A DNA stretch of 32,971 nt from Elusimicrobia bacterium GWA2_51_34 (GCA_001799565.1 MGTS01000011.1:1-32971); one strand, 5' to 3'; shown: positions 1 through 8,495, numbered from the stretch's first letter. Program-made: numbers and translations. The notes: generated from the letters alone by a model not told the origin.

Positions 1-111
1 CATTCAGAAATGGAGGCTTAGCAAAAGAATTACGACGGAGTAACGACGATACATTTCACCATCATGTTTGAATTAGAAAATGCTGCAGGAGCTTATTTGC
101 CACTGCACATT

Positions 112-1299
112 TTATTTTGGAAGGAGAATCGTAAATATACTGCCGTTTCCGAGGACGCTTTCCACAGAGAGTTTCCCTCCGTGCGCCTCTATGATGCGGC
201 GCACAATGGCAAGCCCGACTCCCAATCCATTTACCGTGCGGGTAAGGTGGTCGGCAACCTGATATAGACCGTCAAAGATAAGACTTTGTTCCTCGGTTGA
301 GATCCCTTCCCCCGTATCGGTAAAAACAAAGGAGATTTGTTCCAGTTCGTATCTGGCCAGGATGCTTATGGAACCGCCCCTGCGGTTGAAATTGATGGCA
401 TTGAGCAGCAACCGGGAGAATGCTGCTTTCATAAGTTCCGCGTCGGCAGGCAGTGGACGCCTTTCACCTTTCAAACTAAGATCAACACTCAGCCCCCGCT
501 TCTCCCAAAGCGGCCGATAGTCGGCAAGAAGCCGCTCCAGCATAGGCCAGAGGTCTACAACCGTTTTGGTGATTTGAAAGTCTTCTTCCTGGGTTTTGGA
601 GAAAAGCAACAGGTCCTCAACAGTGGCCTGCATCCGGTCCAGAGCGCTATCCAGTTTCGCGTAGAGAGGCAGCCCCGAAGGCGATATTTCACCCTTAACA
701 GCTTCCGCAGACATGCGGGCGATGGTAACCGGGGTCCGCAGTTCATGACTCACACGTCCGATGAGGCCGGATTTGAGTTGTTCTAGTTTTTGAAGCACCG
801 CGTAATCTTCGGCGAGCTTATGGGAAATAAGCTTCTGGCGCTCCAGTTCGCGCCTGAGCCGACGCATCCCCAGCAGCTTACTTACTACGGTTTGAAGCTG
901 CGCAATAGAGAATGGTTTAAGGAGATAGTCGGCAGCGCCGGTTTTAAGCGTAGAGATAGCCGTTTCTAAAGAGGGCTGACCGGTCATGATAAGAATATCG
1001 GTCTGGGGCCAACGGTTGCGCGCCTCCTTTGCCAAATTCACGCCCGCGCGCGGGTCGCTCATCTGCATGTCGGTTATAATGATGTCAAAAGCGTTACGGG
1101 ACAGCAGGGTTAACGCTTCTTCAGGGCCGGATGCGGTCTCTACGGCTACAACCGTATCCGAAAGAGCCCGAAGGCATAGCGCGCGCATCTGCGCCTCATC
1201 GTCCACAACAAGAATCCTGGCGGATTTGGAAATTTCAACGCCACTTTTGCCCGCATCGGCCCCCAGCTTGTCTTTCAAAGTGATAGATTCCTGATTCAT
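112..1299 (-). CDS. Response-regulator/histidine-kinase hybrid (REC-HisKA-HATPase)
   Basis: A 395-residue cytosolic signalling protein with no signal peptide or membrane segment. An N-terminal receiver domain (about 27-143) shows the acidic pair D33/D34, phospho-acceptor D77, T106 and K128. A coiled-coil stretch (about 145-178) leads to a HisKA dimerisation/phosphotransfer domain with SHELRTP at 184-190, so H185 is the phosphorylated histidine. The HATPase domain has the N-box Asn at about N300, DTGEGIS at 328-334 and GLGVGLAIV at 358-366. This order (REC before kinase) usually means the kinase is tuned by phosphorylation of its own receiver from another kinase. The larger hybrid kinase lies 57 nt upstream on the same strand and is an obvious candidate donor. 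No DNA-binding output domain is encoded nearby. Family assignment is firm; the stimulus is unknown. Confidence 0.93.
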   Translation of the reverse strand: MNQESITLKDKLGADAGKSGVEISKSARILVVDDEAQMRALCLRALSDTVVAVETASGPEEALTLLSRNAFDIIITDMQMSDPRAGVNLAKEARNRWPQTDILIMTGQPSLETAISTLKTGAADYLLKPFSIAQLQTVVSKLLGMRRLRRELERQKLISHKLAEDYAVLQKLEQLKSGLIGRVSHELRTPVTIARMSAEAVKGEISPSGLPLYAKLDSALDRMQATVEDLLLFSKTQEEDFQITKTVVDLWPMLERLLADYRPLWEKRGLSVDLSLKGERRPLPADAELMKAAFSRLLLNAINFNRRGGSISILARYELEQISFVFTDTGEGISTEEQSLIFDGLYQVADHLTRTVNGLGVGLAIVRRIIEAHGGKLSVESVLGNGSIFTILLPK

Positions 1300-1355
1300 T
1301 ACGGTTCCCCATTCAGGACTTCCTTAACTTTCCGGAGGATAGCTCCTGTTTTAAA

Positions 1356-3860
1356 TTACGCCTTCGCTTTATCGGCAGGGCCGTCTAGTACTTCGCGCAG
1401 TTTATGGGATAGCTCCCCCACCGTGAACGGCTTATATATAAATGCCAGCCCCGGCTCCAGCACGCCGTGTTTTGCCATAGCATCATCCGTATAGCCGGAC
1501 ATGAATAGGGTCCTGCGTATTAACTTTCTCCTCCCCAATTCCGCGGATAGTTCCCGACCGCTTATCCCAGGCATGACCACATCCGTCATCAGCAGATCCA
1601 CAATTTTGCCATGGCGCTCAATAACCTCCAAGGCCTCTTTTCCATTAGCGGCTGAAATAACTGTATAGCCGCTCATACGCAGTAGCCGTTCGCCAAGACG
1701 GCGCAAGCTTTCCTCATCTTCTACAAAAAGAACAGTTTCGCTACCCAGAAGAAGACTGTCTTTGTCTTTGTCTTTGTCTTTGTCTTTGCCTTTGTCTTTG
1801 TCTTTGCCTTTGCCTTTGTCAATAACAGTCGCGTCGTAATAAGGGATATATATATGAAAAGTTGTACCACGATCCGGAGCGCTTTCAACCTCAATCTCAC
1901 CTCCGCTCTGCTTAACTATTCCGAAAACCGTTGAGAGACCCAAGCCCGTACCCTTTCCTTTTTCTTTTGTGGTAAAGAACGGTTCAAATATATGCTCTTT
2001 GGTCTTATCAGTCATACCGCAGCCGGTGTCATAAATGCTTAAACACACCAAAGGACCTGGAGTAAAGGCCGGTTGCCTCAATAAAAAGTCCTCATTGGCA
2101 TCAATAAGCACAGTTTCTAAAATTAGCATTCCGCCTTTCTGCATAGCATCGCGCGCATTAACCGCGAGATTGACAAGCACTTGTTCTATCTGCCCTATGT
2201 CTACTTGTACCGGGCATGACACCGTTGAGAGTTTGGTTTCAAGTTTAATGTCCTCACCAATTAGACGCTTCAACATCTTCTCTATACGACGCACAACCGA
2301 ATTAAGGTCCACTACCTCTGTCTTTAAAACCTGTTTACGGCTAAAGGCTAAAAGCTGCCTCGTAAGCCCTGCGGCCCGCTCTGCAGCGGTCAGTATCTCT
2401 TTGACATCTTCCCTTTTAGTGTCATCTTCAGATAATTCCTTCATCAAAAAACCACCGTAGCCAATAATGGCAGTGAGGAGATTGTTAAAATCGTGTGCTA
2501 CGCCTCCGGCAAGCCGACCCACTAACTCCATTTTCTGGGACTGTTTAAACTGTTCCTCAAGCTTTAATTTATCATCCGCAGCTTGCTTTCGCTCAGTAAT
2601 ATCGACACAAGTTCCGATCCATTCCCGTACGCTCCCATCAGGGTGAAAGGCGGGAAAACCGCGAACTAAATGATTTCGATAAACCCCGTCATACCTGCGC
2701 ATGCGGTATTCTATCTCATAAGCTTTTTTTGCGGCAACAGAATCATTCCATGAATGCACAACGCGCTCAAGGTCTTCCGGATGAATGGCTTTCGCCCAAC
2801 CTATGCCTTTGGCCTCCTCATAAGACTGACCAGTAAATTTTCTGAGCGATGGCACATCCTCTTCGACTTCTCCTGCAGCATTTGTAACCCATCCGATCTG
2901 GCCTGTCAGCTCAATATACGACCGGTAACGTGCCTCGCTCTTCTGCAGCGCTACTTCCGCCTGCTTACGCTCAGTGATGTCCTCTGAGATGCCCAAAAGG
3001 TACTTCGTAATTCCATCATTGCCCCTGACACAAACCTTTCGGGTATGAAGCAGCCGGGTCTCCTTCCCGGCAGTCAGGATAGGTTCTTCCGGAATATCCA
3101 AAAGGCCGACTTTCCCGTCAAGCACTTCGCGATCCTTGGCCATGAAGTATGCAGCCTGTTCGGGTGGAAAAAAATCCAGGTCGCTCTTGCCCAGCAAGTC
3201 CTTGCGGTTATATCCCGTTAATTCCTCTCCTGCACGGTTAAACACTACGAACCGCAGGTCTTTCGCCTCCTTGAGAAAGATCATGAGTGGGACATTTTCC
3301 ACTACCATATCAAGAATGGTTTTAGACTCCGTCAGTTCCTCCCGCGTCCGCGTAAGATCGGTGTTATCCCGGATATTACACTGAATCACCTTGTGATCAT
3401 CCACCACATAAGTATTACTGACAAACTCCACAAAGAGTTTCCGGCCATCGGAGGCCACAAGGGGAAGCCCCTCATAACGGACATACCCGGTGTTGTGAAG
3501 TTCCTTGAATTTTTCCTTATTTGCAAAAATATCCTTAAAAGCCCCGATCTCCCAAAGTTTTTTGCCGGTTAACTGTTCAAGAGAAAAACCAAGCAGATTG
3601 ATAATAAATGGGTTCGCGTCCACAATACTGCCGGCTTCAGCCTCAAGGATGAGAATTCCATCCTGTGCCGCCTCAAACAGCCGCCGATAGCGCAACTCTG
3701 AGTCGCGCAAAGCAGCGTGCGTGCACTTCCTGTCGGGATCTGGACGTGAAGTATTAATAATCTCTTCCCGAATTACAGCGGACTCTACTGTGATTTCCGG
3801 GGGAGCAATTATCTCAGAAGCCTTAGCGTGCTGTATTTTGTTTTCCTCCCCTTCTGTCAT
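1356..3860 (-). CDS. Multi-PAS hybrid sensor histidine kinase with C-terminal receiver
   Basis: About 834 residues, cytosolic. I chose the ATG at 3858-3860, preceded by GGAA six nt upstream; a TTG seven codons further up is the alternative. Three PAS modules occupy about 54-165, 180-300 and 310-425, each of the last two ending in the PAC-type DITERKQA motif. HisKA contains VAHDFNN with H456. The HATPase shows NLAVNARDAM near 564-573, YDTGCGM near 610-616 and GKGTGLGLST near 635-644. A ten-unit Lys-Asp/Lys-Gly linker (about 682-701) separates the kinase from a receiver domain with D715, phospho-acceptor D760 and K810. The PAS folds suggest sensing of an intracellular ligand, redox state or light, but no cofactor residues could be assigned. 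It sits directly upstream of the REC-kinase, so the two may form a phosphorelay. Confidence 0.93.
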   Translation of the reverse strand: MTEGEENKIQHAKASEIIAPPEITVESAVIREEIINTSRPDPDRKCTHAALRDSELRYRRLFEAAQDGILILEAEAGSIVDANPFIINLLGFSLEQLTGKKLWEIGAFKDIFANKEKFKELHNTGYVRYEGLPLVASDGRKLFVEFVSNTYVVDDHKVIQCNIRDNTDLTRTREELTESKTILDMVVENVPLMIFLKEAKDLRFVVFNRAGEELTGYNRKDLLGKSDLDFFPPEQAAYFMAKDREVLDGKVGLLDIPEEPILTAGKETRLLHTRKVCVRGNDGITKYLLGISEDITERKQAEVALQKSEARYRSYIELTGQIGWVTNAAGEVEEDVPSLRKFTGQSYEEAKGIGWAKAIHPEDLERVVHSWNDSVAAKKAYEIEYRMRRYDGVYRNHLVRGFPAFHPDGSVREWIGTCVDITERKQAADDKLKLEEQFKQSQKMELVGRLAGGVAHDFNNLLTAIIGYGGFLMKELSEDDTKREDVKEILTAAERAAGLTRQLLAFSRKQVLKTEVVDLNSVVRRIEKMLKRLIGEDIKLETKLSTVSCPVQVDIGQIEQVLVNLAVNARDAMQKGGMLILETVLIDANEDFLLRQPAFTPGPLVCLSIYDTGCGMTDKTKEHIFEPFFTTKEKGKGTGLGLSTVFGIVKQSGGEIEVESAPDRGTTFHIYIPYYDATVIDKGKGKDKDKGKDKDKDKDKDSLLLGSETVLFVEDEESLRRLGERLLRMSGYTVISAANGKEALEVIERHGKIVDLLMTDVVMPGISGRELSAELGRRKLIRRTLFMSGYTDDAMAKHGVLEPGLAFIYKPFTVGELSHKLREVLDGPADKAKA
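1761..1820 (-). repeat. Hexanucleotide microsatellite, 10 units, coding
   Basis: Ten perfect-register hexamers (TTTGTC or TTTGCC on the + strand) inside the hybrid kinase. Each encodes Lys-Asp or Lys-Gly, giving a highly charged flexible linker between the ATPase and receiver domains. The 6-bp unit cannot shift the frame, so slippage would change only the linker length. Confidence 0.95.
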
Positions 3861-3883
3861 AATTATTTCCAATACTTGCAAAG

Positions 3884-3889
3884 ACTATA
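3884..3889 (-). promoter_or_regulatory. Possible -10 box of the hybrid kinase gene
   Basis: On the minus strand this reads TATAGT (5 of 6 matches to TATAAT). A start of transcription about seven nt downstream would leave a leader of roughly 17 nt containing the GGAA that precedes the chosen ATG. No convincing -35 box was seen at 16-18 bp. Confidence 0.35.
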
Positions 3890-4103
3890 ATTATCAGACA
3901 CTTAGAAAATCATGCATAATAATTTCAAGCCTGCGGCGGATGAGCGGTTAGATTACCGTTATTCATGCTTTTCCCTCAACCCTCTAATCCACTTTATCAT
4001 TCCACGCCTTGGCCGCCAATACGTAATATTACTAGTAATTATCAGTAAAACCCCACACACTGCAACCGAAAGCGCTATTCTTCTTCCCCCTGATCCGTCA
4101 GGA

Positions 4104-4139
4104 GAATAAAAAAGCACGACTCTCGTCGTGCTGATGCCT
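4104..4139. repeat. 36-bp repeat, copy 1 (intact hairpin)
   Basis: Matches 5168-5203 at 31 of 36 positions without gaps. This copy carries the perfect 8-bp hairpin and T-run of a terminator, whereas copy 2 has lost several base pairs. Both copies lie downstream of minus-strand genes. Confidence 0.8.
4105..4132 (-). terminator. Rho-independent terminator of the glycosylase-lipocalin unit
   Basis: Perfect 8-bp stem AGCACGAC / GTCGTGCT with a 4-nt loop. In the minus-strand direction it is followed by a T-rich run (TTTTTATTC). It lies about 145 nt beyond the lipocalin stop codon. A 36-bp block containing it recurs at 5168-5203. Confidence 0.8.
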
Positions 4140-4275
4140 TCTGATAAGCCCTGATTTAACCCCTAAACTGCCTTACTAGCTGCCAGACTGCTCTACCCCG
4201 CAGGATTTAACAGATGCCGGTTAATGTTTTTTCAGCTCTTATCGTACCAGGCAAACCAGAGGATTTATCCGTAAG

Positions 4276-4803
4276 TCATTTAATCTGTGGCAAGATTCCT
4301 GGGAAAATAAGTTTTTCAGTATCGAAGCCTAGTTCCCTGGCCCGGATTACAAGGTGCCGTATTATCTGCGGTGGAAGTTCGGGTGCGCGGGCCAGGATCC
4401 ATAGGTATGACCTGGAAGGCCCGGCTACCATCGCGTAGCTATAATTCTCGCGGTCCAACTCAATTATATTATATCCGCCGTAAAAAGGCCGGAAGAAGGA
4501 CACTTTCAGCTGCCCTACAGCCCTGTCCCCGGTAAAATAAGCCCGCCCCTCTGCCTCTTTCCATTTGTCGGAGGAGGTCTTGTAACCCCGGTTTACAACT
4601 TTCACGCCTCCGTCTTGACGCAGTGAGTATTCAGCCGTTACGCTTACCAACCCGCGTTCGAAGGAGTGGTCCAGCCTGGCTATCTCATGCCAGGTGCCCA
4701 GATACCGCTGCACTTCAAAGCCGCTTACCGGCGCCATGCCTTTCGGGACCGTCGCGCACCCGGCGGACAAAACCGCGAACAAAGCGCAAAGATACTTTTT
4801 CAT
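4276..4803 (-). CDS. blc: Blc-like outer-membrane lipocalin lipoprotein
   Basis: 175 residues from the ATG at 4801-4803, preceded by GGGGGG that overlaps the end of the upstream gene. The N-terminus is a lipoprotein signal: MKK, hydrophobic stretch, then SAG-C with Cys16 as the lipidated residue. The mature part has the bacterial lipocalin signature YLGTWHEIARLDHSFERGL near 34-52 (the usual GTWYEIAR has Tyr where this has His) and the second block AMVAGPSRSYLWILAR. Lipocalins of this type bind lysophospholipids or fatty acids at the inner face of the outer membrane and respond to envelope stress. Only 2 nt separate it from the upstream gene's stop, so the two are probably translationally coupled. 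An intrinsic terminator follows about 145 nt downstream. Confidence 0.92.
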   Translation of the reverse strand: MKKYLCALFAVLSAGCATVPKGMAPVSGFEVQRYLGTWHEIARLDHSFERGLVSVTAEYSLRQDGGVKVVNRGYKTSSDKWKEAEGRAYFTGDRAVGQLKVSFFRPFYGGYNIIELDRENYSYAMVAGPSRSYLWILARAPELPPQIIRHLVIRARELGFDTEKLIFPGILPQIK

Positions 4804-4805
4804 AA

Positions 4806-5144
4806 TCACCCCCCGTGCACCGCGCATTCGCATTTCTTGGCCGCCAGCAGTTTCAGCTGTTTTCGCGGGGTATCGATATATACATCCTGCACGGCCCTGC
4901 CTGTAGCCAGCCGCCGGTCAAGCGGGCTTTTATGACAATAGCCCCTGTGCTCCATTTCTGAGACCTGTTCCGCGTGCCGGGAATAGAGGGCTTTTAAACG
5001 ACCGCTCCAGCGCAGCGTTTCGGGATGTTTGGAATAACCTTTTTTCCCCCGGGTCAGGACTACCCAGATACAATGCAGTTCCCGGTGCTCGCCAAGCAAA
5101 TGGTTCCGGCACAACCGTTCCGGCGCTATATCCCAGATCCTCAT
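4806..5144 (-). CDS. Pyrimidine-dimer DNA glycosylase / endonuclease V-like protein
   Basis: 112 residues from the ATG at 5142-5144, which has GGGG seven nt upstream; an in-frame start seven codons earlier lacks that support. The N-terminal block MRIWDIAPERLCRNHLLGEH followed by REL aligns with T4 endonuclease V (DenV): His15, Glu19, Arg21 and Glu22 line up with DenV His16, Glu20, Arg22 and catalytic Glu23. The catalytic N-terminal Thr2 of DenV has no counterpart; the chain begins Met-Arg-Ile. GYSKHPETLRW and HKSPL are further blocks I recall from this bacterial family. DenV excises cyclobutane pyrimidine dimers and cuts the backbone; whether this protein does the same is uncertain. It forms a two-gene unit with the lipocalin. 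Confidence 0.75.
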   Translation of the reverse strand: MRIWDIAPERLCRNHLLGEHRELHCIWVVLTRGKKGYSKHPETLRWSGRLKALYSRHAEQVSEMEHRGYCHKSPLDRRLATGRAVQDVYIDTPRKQLKLLAAKKCECAVHGG

Positions 5145-5167
5145 TGATTTTCCCCGATTTTTCAAAA

Positions 5168-5203
5168 GAATAAAAAAACACGACTCTCATTGTACCGATG
5201 CCT
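5168..5203. repeat. 36-bp repeat, copy 2 (degraded hairpin)
   Basis: Ungapped 31/36 match to 4104-4139. Four of the five changes fall in the hairpin arms, leaving a stem that on the minus strand relies on G-U pairs and has one mismatch, followed by TTTTTTTATTC. It lies 45 nt past the FecR gene stop and could still act as a weak terminator before the glycosylase gene. Confidence 0.75.
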
Positions 5204-5247
5204 GCAGAACAACTGCCCGCCTTATCCGGCCCGAACCACGAAAAGAA

Positions 5248-6612
5248 CTAGTTATAGGATTCCACTATCGCCTGGGGAGGAACCGGGACGGGGTTGGCCG
5301 TAAGCTGGGTTGTGCCGCTGTTCATCCCGTCGGAGTAATTCACGTCTACGGTAGCGTTGGCCGCCGCGACGCTGCCGGCATTATTAAAGGTGACCAAAGA
5401 GTTGTTAAAGGCTTGATTTTCTATATTGGACAGGTCGCTGGAAAGCGTTATGGCTGCGTTCCCGGTCAAATCGCTAAAATCACCCGGTAATATGCTTGTA
5501 GAGAAGTTGGTCTCTCCGTTGCCCAGCGCCAGGATGGACGCCCCGCCGCCGTACTGCCTGGCGGCGAAATCCACCTGCATGGCGAAGTCCACCGTGTATT
5601 CCCCGCCGGCGCTGCCGGCAAGGGCGCACAGGCCCGTACCGTTGTAGCTGACCAGGCCGGTCTCTATGCTGCGCACATGGTCCCAGGTAGAGATCCCGTC
5701 GGGCATAGTAACCAGACTGATCGGGATCTCGTTCGAAATTATTCCCAGGGCCGCCTGCATAGAAGTTCCTTCCAGCGACTGAGTAATGCCGCCCACCCCG
5801 GAAGCGTCGGCCAGGGTGCTGCCGGCCGCGGCCGTGTTCTGCCCGGCCTCTTCGCCCACCGAAGGGCCTGAATCAGAGGTGTCCCCGCCGGAGCCCTCTC
5901 TGGAACCAGGACCTTCCCCGGCCGGCTGCCCGGGTCCGTCGTCCGTACCCTGCGGGGAATCCGCGGACATGCCGGCTGTGAGTTGGGAAGCCTGCTGGGA
6001 CATGTCAGAAACCGAGAACGTCTCCTGGCCGGGAATCAATGTCACGCCGTACCCGGGCTGGTCTATAAGGACGTAAGTGTTGCCATTATTCACTGTTATC
6101 GCGCCGGCGGCCTCGTTAGCGTTATTGTTGGCGCCGGGGCCCAACAGGATTATGGTTGAGCCTCGCGCGTCAGTACTGCCGGCGGCCATCGTGCCGCGTA
6201 TGCCTATAGTGCCTACCGAAAGCCTGACCTTCATGTTCGCGGGATCTTTCCTGGCCACCTTGCCGGTGACGAAGCGGAAAACGCCCTTGGTCATTTTGAC
6301 GGAAACCTTGCCGGAATCGTTAGAGGGATCGTAGACGAATTCGTCCAGCACCACGTCGCTGTTGACTCCGACCGTGAAGACGGTCTCATCCAACAGCAAT
6401 ATCTGCATTTTACCCTTGCCGTCCGTAACCAGGCGGTCATTCAGGAACAGCGGGTCCCTGCTCTTTATAATGCGGGATTCGGAGGCGCCGTAGGCGGTGG
6501 CTTTTATCATGCCGCTTACGCCGCCGGCGACTCCTATGCGCTGCGGAGCGGCCAAGGCGGACTCGGCGGCCGGCATTGCTGTTACAAGGAAAATAAACAG
6601 TATCTTTCTCAT
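5248..6612 (-). CDS. Exported FecR-domain protein with C-terminal barrel-like domain
   Basis: 454 residues from the ATG at 6610-6612, which has GAGG five nt upstream; the frame opens ten codons earlier without support. An ordinary signal peptide (1-21, ending ALA) has no lipobox Cys, so the product is a soluble exported or secreted protein. The FecR domain spans about 45-200 (NDRLVTDGKGKMQILLLDET; SVGTIGIRGTMAAG). A Gly/Ser/Pro/Asp-rich linker (about 205-275) leads to a C-terminal part (about 318-454) with alternating short strands such as GEYTVDFAMQVDFAARQYGG, resembling the small barrel of TbpB-like proteins. It begins 11 nt after the stop of the SLAM-like barrel gene, so the two are co-transcribed. 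The FecR domain is firm. The idea that it is the cargo of the upstream protein is inference. Confidence 0.85.
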   Translation of the reverse strand: MRKILFIFLVTAMPAAESALAAPQRIGVAGGVSGMIKATAYGASESRIIKSRDPLFLNDRLVTDGKGKMQILLLDETVFTVGVNSDVVLDEFVYDPSNDSGKVSVKMTKGVFRFVTGKVARKDPANMKVRLSVGTIGIRGTMAAGSTDARGSTIILLGPGANNNANEAAGAITVNNGNTYVLIDQPGYGVTLIPGQETFSVSDMSQQASQLTAGMSADSPQGTDDGPGQPAGEGPGSREGSGGDTSDSGPSVGEEAGQNTAAAGSTLADASGVGGITQSLEGTSMQAALGIISNEIPISLVTMPDGISTWDHVRSIETGLVSYNGTGLCALAGSAGGEYTVDFAMQVDFAARQYGGGASILALGNGETNFSTSILPGDFSDLTGNAAITLSSDLSNIENQAFNNSLVTFNNAGSVAAANATVDVNYSDGMNSGTTQLTANPVPVPPQAIVESYN

Positions 6613-6623
6613 TGTAGCCTCGG

Positions 6624-8495
6624 TTACAGCCCCAGCTGCCACCTATAATTCAGGAGCAGCGCCGCCTTGTTGTTGGCGTAGGTGTAATTAGTGATATTGG
6701 AACTAGAGCGGAAGTGCTCCAGCGTGAGAGTGAGCGCCAGGTCTTTAATACCGGACAGTTTGCGATGCATGGAAGACAGGGGAAGGCCTCCCACCACGCC
6801 GCCGCGGAAAGTAGTGTCCCGTCTTTTTTTGGAGGAGATCACGGAATCCTCCGCGCGGTAGATGTCGCGGCCGATGTAAGCGGAAGAGAGTAGGAATATC
6901 CCCTTACCCAGCAGCCACGAGTGCCGCAGGCCGAAAGCCATTTCGTTGTATGAATTGTAATCCTTTTGGGCCTGTTTCGCCGAAAAATTCATGTCCGCGT
7001 TTAGTTTCATGACCGTGGTCAGCACGCGCCCGGCACTCGCCGAGAAACCGTAGAAGCCGCCCCGGCGCTCCGGGTTAGAGGCGATGTCAGAGACGGAAAG
7101 GTGGTCCTGGTAGATGTACTTGGCTTCCAGCGAGTAATCGGTAACCTTGCTCAACTTTCGTTCAAGGCGCAGGCCGACGCCGGTATTCACAAGGAATTTC
7201 TCCCGCGCAAGCAGGATTCTGTCGTAGATAAGCGTCGGTTTAAGTTCTGCGCGGCCGGCCCTGTAGGTCCCACCCAGCTTGAAGGACAAAGCCTGCAGGC
7301 TGATTTCAGTAACTTTGTCCTGGTCCGCTCGATAATAGGACACGGCGCCAAAAACATCATGCTTTTTCTGAGCGCTCACGATGCGCCGTATTTCCGCGCT
7401 GCCGAGGAAAAGGAAGGAGGTGTCATCCCTCTTGCGGGACGAGCCGGTCAGATCCAACGGAGTATCCAGGAACAGCCGCTTCTCCGAGGCTGGGGAGGCG
7501 TTCCGGTTGGAGTCATACTCCGCTCCGGCGCTTAACCCGCCGGAGACGGATGTCAGGTTCTGCTTTTTCTTTATCTCTTTAAGAAAATGCGCAGCCTCAT
7601 TTCTTAGCGCGACAGGGGCCTTTGATCTCCTGACGTACTGCAGCTCGCGCCGCGCTTCCGGCAGATTATCCAGGCGGTAGAGCACTAAGCCGTAGAACAA
7701 GCGGATGTCATACAACCCGGGGTTCACCATCAGCATCCTTTCAAGAGTGCCGGCCGCGCCCTTCAGGTCGCCTTTACGCACCTGCGTCCTGGCGTAGGCA
7801 TAATTCAGGTCCGGGTCATCGGGGTTTTCGAGCATTTGCCCGAAGGTTACTTCCATAGCCGGGTCGAATTTAGCCTTGGCGAGCGGCTTAACAGGTTCGG
7901 CCTGTAGGGCCGGAGTCGGCGGCTGGACCGGAGTTGCAGGAATTTCTTCAGCCGGTTTCTGGTGGGCAGGTGTTTTGGCGCCTGGTTTATAAAAAAACCA
8001 TTCGTTTGAAGAGTGGGTGAAGATCTCACGGCAGAAGCCGGGACTTTGTGCGGCAATGGTCTTTCCGGACACAACCTGTCCGGTTTTTACGTCGATAAAG
8101 CGGACACTTAATGTATACGTACCGCCGGTCTCGATAACGCTGCCAACTACGATATTTTTCACTGCCAGGATCTTACCCAGAGTTCTGGCTTCATCCTGGT
8201 CCAAAGCGCCGCTCGGTCTAATTATTTTGCGCTTCAGGACGCGTTTAAGAGTTTCGCGGTCTACTACGGTAAAGTCGCCGGTTTCTGCCAGACGGTTTCT
8301 TAAAATTTCGGCGGCGCTTTCACCTAAGTCCCCGGTTTTACCGTCTGTTATGAAGTCCAGTACCGCAATTTTAGGCCGGGACCCGGCGGCAGTGGCTGGT
8401 TCGCCGCTCTTTTTTTCGTAAGTCTGTGCGAAAAGCGGGGAGAAGGATGCCAGGAGGAAAAGTACCGCTGCTGTTTTCTTCAATGATGAGTCCAC
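6624..8495 (-). CDS. CsgG-like/TPR/outer-membrane barrel protein, SLAM-like
   Basis: 623 residues with GTG as the likely start (a TTG four codons in is the alternative; neither has a strong Shine-Dalgarno). Order of parts: signal peptide about 1-24; a CsgG/FlgO-like alpha/beta domain about 40-150 (PKIAVLDFITDGKTGDLGES and VVGSVIETGGTYTLSVRFID); a Pro/Ala-rich linker about 170-205; tetratricopeptide-like helices about 212-310; then about 300 residues of alternating beta strands to the C-terminus. The barrel opens with GAEYDSNRNASP, the type of motif found where the barrel of surface lipoprotein assembly modifiers (SLAM) begins. SLAM proteins combine periplasmic TPRs with a barrel and move TbpB-like cargo outward; the extra CsgG-like domain is not part of the classical family. 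The likely cargo gene follows at once. Confidence 0.8.
   Translation of the reverse strand: MDSSLKKTAAVLFLLASFSPLFAQTYEKKSGEPATAAGSRPKIAVLDFITDGKTGDLGESAAEILRNRLAETGDFTVVDRETLKRVLKRKIIRPSGALDQDEARTLGKILAVKNIVVGSVIETGGTYTLSVRFIDVKTGQVVSGKTIAAQSPGFCREIFTHSSNEWFFYKPGAKTPAHQKPAEEIPATPVQPPTPALQAEPVKPLAKAKFDPAMEVTFGQMLENPDDPDLNYAYARTQVRKGDLKGAAGTLERMLMVNPGLYDIRLFYGLVLYRLDNLPEARRELQYVRRSKAPVALRNEAAHFLKEIKKKQNLTSVSGGLSAGAEYDSNRNASPASEKRLFLDTPLDLTGSSRKRDDTSFLFLGSAEIRRIVSAQKKHDVFGAVSYYRADQDKVTEISLQALSFKLGGTYRAGRAELKPTLIYDRILLAREKFLVNTGVGLRLERKLSKVTDYSLEAKYIYQDHLSVSDIASNPERRGGFYGFSASAGRVLTTVMKLNADMNFSAKQAQKDYNSYNEMAFGLRHSWLLGKGIFLLSSAYIGRDIYRAEDSVISSKKRRDTTFRGGVVGGLPLSSMHRKLSGIKDLALTLTLEHFRSSSNITNYTYANNKAALLLNYRWQLGL

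Larger units (their letters stand above)
3861..4275. other. 415-bp intergenic stretch without a gene
   Basis: Between the hybrid kinase start and the lipocalin stop. It holds the kinase promoter candidate near 3884 and a strong minus-strand terminator at 4105-4132. The open frames in it are short, lack a ribosome-binding site and resemble no protein family, so I annotate no gene. The base composition is more AT-rich than the neighbouring genes. Confidence 0.6.

Noticed and set aside
3912-4109. Possible small gene on the + strand in the long intergenic stretch
   Set aside because: It lacks a ribosome-binding site, crosses the terminator hairpin and shows no protein-like composition.
4930-5190. 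Alternative minus-strand frame over the glycosylase-like gene
   Set aside because: It overlaps a frame with clear family motifs, and its own translation has no recognisable features.
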